Of a stretch of 6,054 nt of DNA, positions 4,894 through 6,054 are shown piece after piece. Each line of letters starts with the position of its first letter. Positions within the stretch are counted from its first letter, which is position 1. The DNA lies in assembly GCA_905067535.1 (NCBI GenBank), contig CAJHIR010000062.1:1-6054 (forward strand), given 5' to 3'. The notes under the pieces are model-generated. The model ran no database searches and was not told where the DNA came from. It saw only the letters and a list, made by a program, of their open reading frames with translations. Origin of the DNA: Candidatus Argoarchaeum ethanivorans (GTDB lineage: Archaea > Halobacteriota > Methanosarcinia > Methanosarcinales > EX4572-44). Made by a program: the position numbers and the translations under genes.

Positions 4894-5817
4894 TTGAGAG
4901 AAATGTTCCTTGGCGATGACAACGTCAGCAATGGGTTGAGTCAAGCTTATACTAAATTAGCTCATGAAGGTTTAGATTTATACACCATAATGGGAATTGG
5001 AGATGGTGGAAAACATATTGTAGAGGGGTTACTTGAGTGAGGTTTTTCTGGAAAGGTATTGTTATGCCCATTCGAAAATGAAGACCTCATCAATCTTAAC
5101 AAATCGGATATAATAGGTAAAAAAATACTTGTTTGCGAAGACACAACTATAACTGGGAACTCTTTTATAAAAGTATATACTCAATTGAAAAATATCGGCG
5201 CAGAGGATGTAAAATTTTTTTCGTTTTTGATGCGTCGGGGTTCATCAATTGTCCCAAATCTTTTCGTTTTTGAGACTGAGAAGGATACTAAAGTATATTT
5301 TCCGTGGAGCAGCTATCCAATCCGAATATATTCAAAAGGAATTGTTCGGAAAATAACACCAAGTGATATAGAAAAGGACTTCGAGTGTGGAGACCCACGT
5401 ATTGACAAAACATTGCTAACAGATTTTTATAAAGATCACATGCACGCAGGAGCTAAGGTGTACCTTGTGGAGGATAAAGATGAGATTTGTTCAATTATCA
5501 AATTTTATGAAAAAACACATGGCGATTACACTGGTTTGTTTCTCGATATAATCGCTACTGCAAAAGAAAAACATGGGAATAAATATGCCAATACATTATT
5601 AAAATTAATTCTTAATTATATATTTTACCATGAATTTGATTTTATATATGGTTATGCGTTTGATGCTATTGTAAAGCTGTATAAGAACATCGGTTTTGAA
5701 GTAATAGGGTCTGTTCAAGATAATCATTATGACACACTTCATAAAGTAGCAACAGTCAACAAGAGAACAAAAGCGGAAAAAGATCTTGTAATTGCTACAC
5801 TCAAATCAAATATTTAA
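4894..5817 (+). pseudogene. PRTase-GNAT fusion interrupted by in-frame TGA
   Basis: One frame of 307 codon positions is broken only by TGA at codon 49 (5038-5040). Before it, IMGIGDGGKHIVEGLLE resembles the N-terminal GG loop of type I phosphoribosyltransferases. After it, GFSGKVLL and then ILVCEDTTITGNS (about 78-90) supply the PRPP-binding loop, and VYFPWSS (about 134-140) matches the FPW motif of hypoxanthine/xanthine-type PRTases. From about 152 a GNAT acetyltransferase-like domain follows: IEKDFECGDPRID, KVYLVEDKDEICSI, LFLDIIATAKEKHGNKYANTLL as acetyl-CoA motif A, and YKNIGFEVIG. Residues on both sides of the stop are well kept, so loss is recent or due to a base error. The start is uncertain: TTG 4894, ATG 4903 or GTG 4885. 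A shorter product from TTG 5059 would lack the GG loop. UGA recoding is not expected here. Confidence 0.7.
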
Positions 5818-5840
5818 TATCTTTTAATCTTCTAAATCTT
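5818..5840 (+). terminator. Pyrimidine-rich terminator-like tract
   Basis: Directly after the PRTase-GNAT stop, the plus strand runs through several T-rich blocks (cttttaatcttctaaatcttc). Archaeal RNA polymerase commonly terminates at T-rich tracts without hairpins. The rest of 5841-5952 shows no gene; it holds a small inverted repeat, GTATAT/ATATAC, near 5868-5888. Confidence 0.3.
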
Positions 5841-5952
5841 CAAATATTAACTAATATTACGCTCAAGTATATGAATGATGAATATACAAGTTAGTGTGTG
5901 TATTATCATGCTCCACCCGCGCTTGCACCAACTGCTCTTTCACCAAAAATTC

Positions 5953-6011
5953 GACTTTTTACACAGAATCATTGACTTTTTACACAGAATCATTGACTTT
6001 TTACACAAAGC
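5953..6011 (+). repeat. Right-end tandem terminal motifs, 21-bp spacing
   Basis: GACTTTTTACACA occurs three times, starting at 5953, 5974 and 5995, separated by (g)aatcatt. The spacing is two helical turns, so all copies face the same side of DNA. The outermost copy is the terminal inverted repeat. Unlike the left end, all copies share one orientation. They probably bind several transposase subunits, or a regulator. Confidence 0.8.
5995..6011 (-). repeat. Right terminal inverted repeat of transposon
   Basis: GACTTTTTACACAAAGC, reverse complemented, matches 2446-2462 at 16 of 17 positions and is followed at once by the second copy of the 11-bp target duplication. Confidence 0.87.
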
Positions 6012-6022
6012 CCCTTAAAAAG
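6012..6022. repeat. Right target-site duplication CCCTTAAAAAG
   Basis: Exact direct copy of 2435-2445. Removing 2446-6022 restores a continuous pre-insertion sequence, agcc-CCCTTAAAAAG-aaagc. Confidence 0.85.
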
Positions 6023-6026
6023 AAAG

Positions 6027-6037
6027 CTTTATATAAG
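6027..6037 (+). promoter_or_regulatory. TATA-like box just right of the insertion
   Basis: CTTTATATAAG resembles an archaeal TATA box, only 5 bases beyond the target duplication. It would direct transcription to the right, starting near 6057, outside the window. The box is nearly symmetric, so direction is not certain. Confidence 0.35.
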
Positions 6038-6054
6038 TCAATAGTTTATTTAAA

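Larger units (their letters stand above)
2446..6011. mobile_element. 3566-bp IS4-like transposon with passenger genes
   Basis: What is seen: 17-bp terminal inverted repeats (16/17 identical), an exact flanking 11-bp direct repeat, one DDE transposase gene at the left, and four or five plus-strand genes between it and the right end. All base composition inside is more AT-rich than cobQ. Simple IS4-family elements are usually about 1.2-2 kb with only a transposase. At about 3.6 kb this one has over 2 kb of cargo, which makes it a transporter-IS type element. Cargo in order: AbrB/MazE-like protein, small winged helix, doubtful 52-residue ORF, four-cysteine zinc protein, and a disrupted PRTase-GNAT fusion. 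Intact duplications mean the insertion has not been followed by recombination at its ends and is probably fairly recent, although two genes carry in-frame stops. Family assignment rests on the YREK signature and duplication length. Confidence 0.85.

Noticed and set aside
5038..5040. Selenocysteine at the TGA
   Set aside because: The surrounding PRTase residues do not suggest a redox site, and no SECIS-like hairpin was noticed after the gene. Archaeal selenocysteine use is known mainly from Methanococcales-type lineages.
5953..6011. CRISPR array
   Set aside because: Three 13-14-base units at 21-bp spacing have nearly identical short spacers and coincide with a transposon end.
5953..6054. Right end belonging to a second, adjacent copy of the IS
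   Set aside because: The matching 11-bp duplication outside both ends is best explained by a single insertion of 2446-6011. Sequence beyond 6022 does not resemble the inside of the left end.

Overview
The window looks like a piece of a methanogen or methane-oxidising archaeal chromosome, most plausibly from the Methanosarcinales or a relative. That placement rests on an archaeal-type cobyric acid synthase, a membrane-anchored winged-helix regulator of a type common in archaea, TATA-box promoters (several genes lack clear Shine-Dalgarno sites), and a UAG codon in a place where Methanosarcinales are known to use pyrrolysine. I cannot name the species.

Layout. Bases 1-1449 hold cobQ (+), complete except for a few N-terminal residues lost at the window edge. 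It converges on a minus-strand gene (1496-2263) for a secreted/membrane protein with a cytoplasmic winged-helix tail. Upstream of that gene lies a MITE-like repeat (about 2301-2436) bounded by imperfect 24-bp inverted repeats.

The rest of the window is almost entirely one mobile element. Positions 2446-6011 (3566 bp) are bounded by 17-bp terminal inverted repeats (16/17 identical) and flanked by an exact 11-bp direct repeat, CCCTTAAAAAG (2435-2445 and 6012-6022), the expected footprint of a transposition event. On its minus strand the element encodes an IS4-like DDE transposase (2499-3713). The transposase has an N-terminal SWIM-type zinc finger interrupted by an in-frame TAG and an intact Y-2-R-3-E-6-K signature.

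Divergently, on the plus strand, the element carries passenger genes: an AbrB/MazE-like protein (3863-4177), a tiny winged-helix protein (4174-4368) in ATGA overlap, a doubtful 52-residue ORF (4365-4523) again in ATGA overlap, a four-cysteine zinc protein (4682-4870), and a phosphoribosyltransferase-acetyltransferase (PRTase-GNAT) fusion broken by a TGA (4894-5817). Both element ends carry extra copies of the terminal motif as 20-21-bp-spaced repeats.

How it may work (inference): the divergent region 3714-3862 contains three CGTACG sites. One is a 14-bp perfect palindrome sitting where the transposase transcript should start. The two small DNA-binding proteins encoded just beyond it could repress both promoters and keep transposition quiet. 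The UAG codon would add a second, translational gate if the host decodes UAG as pyrrolysine; otherwise the transposase is dead. The zinc protein and PRTase-GNAT gene form a second transcription unit with its own TATA box and are cargo of unknown purpose. No gene-free stretch exceeds 300 bases unless the 52-residue ORF is discarded, in which case 4369-4681 holds only promoter-like sites and a diverged copy of the 2301 repeat.
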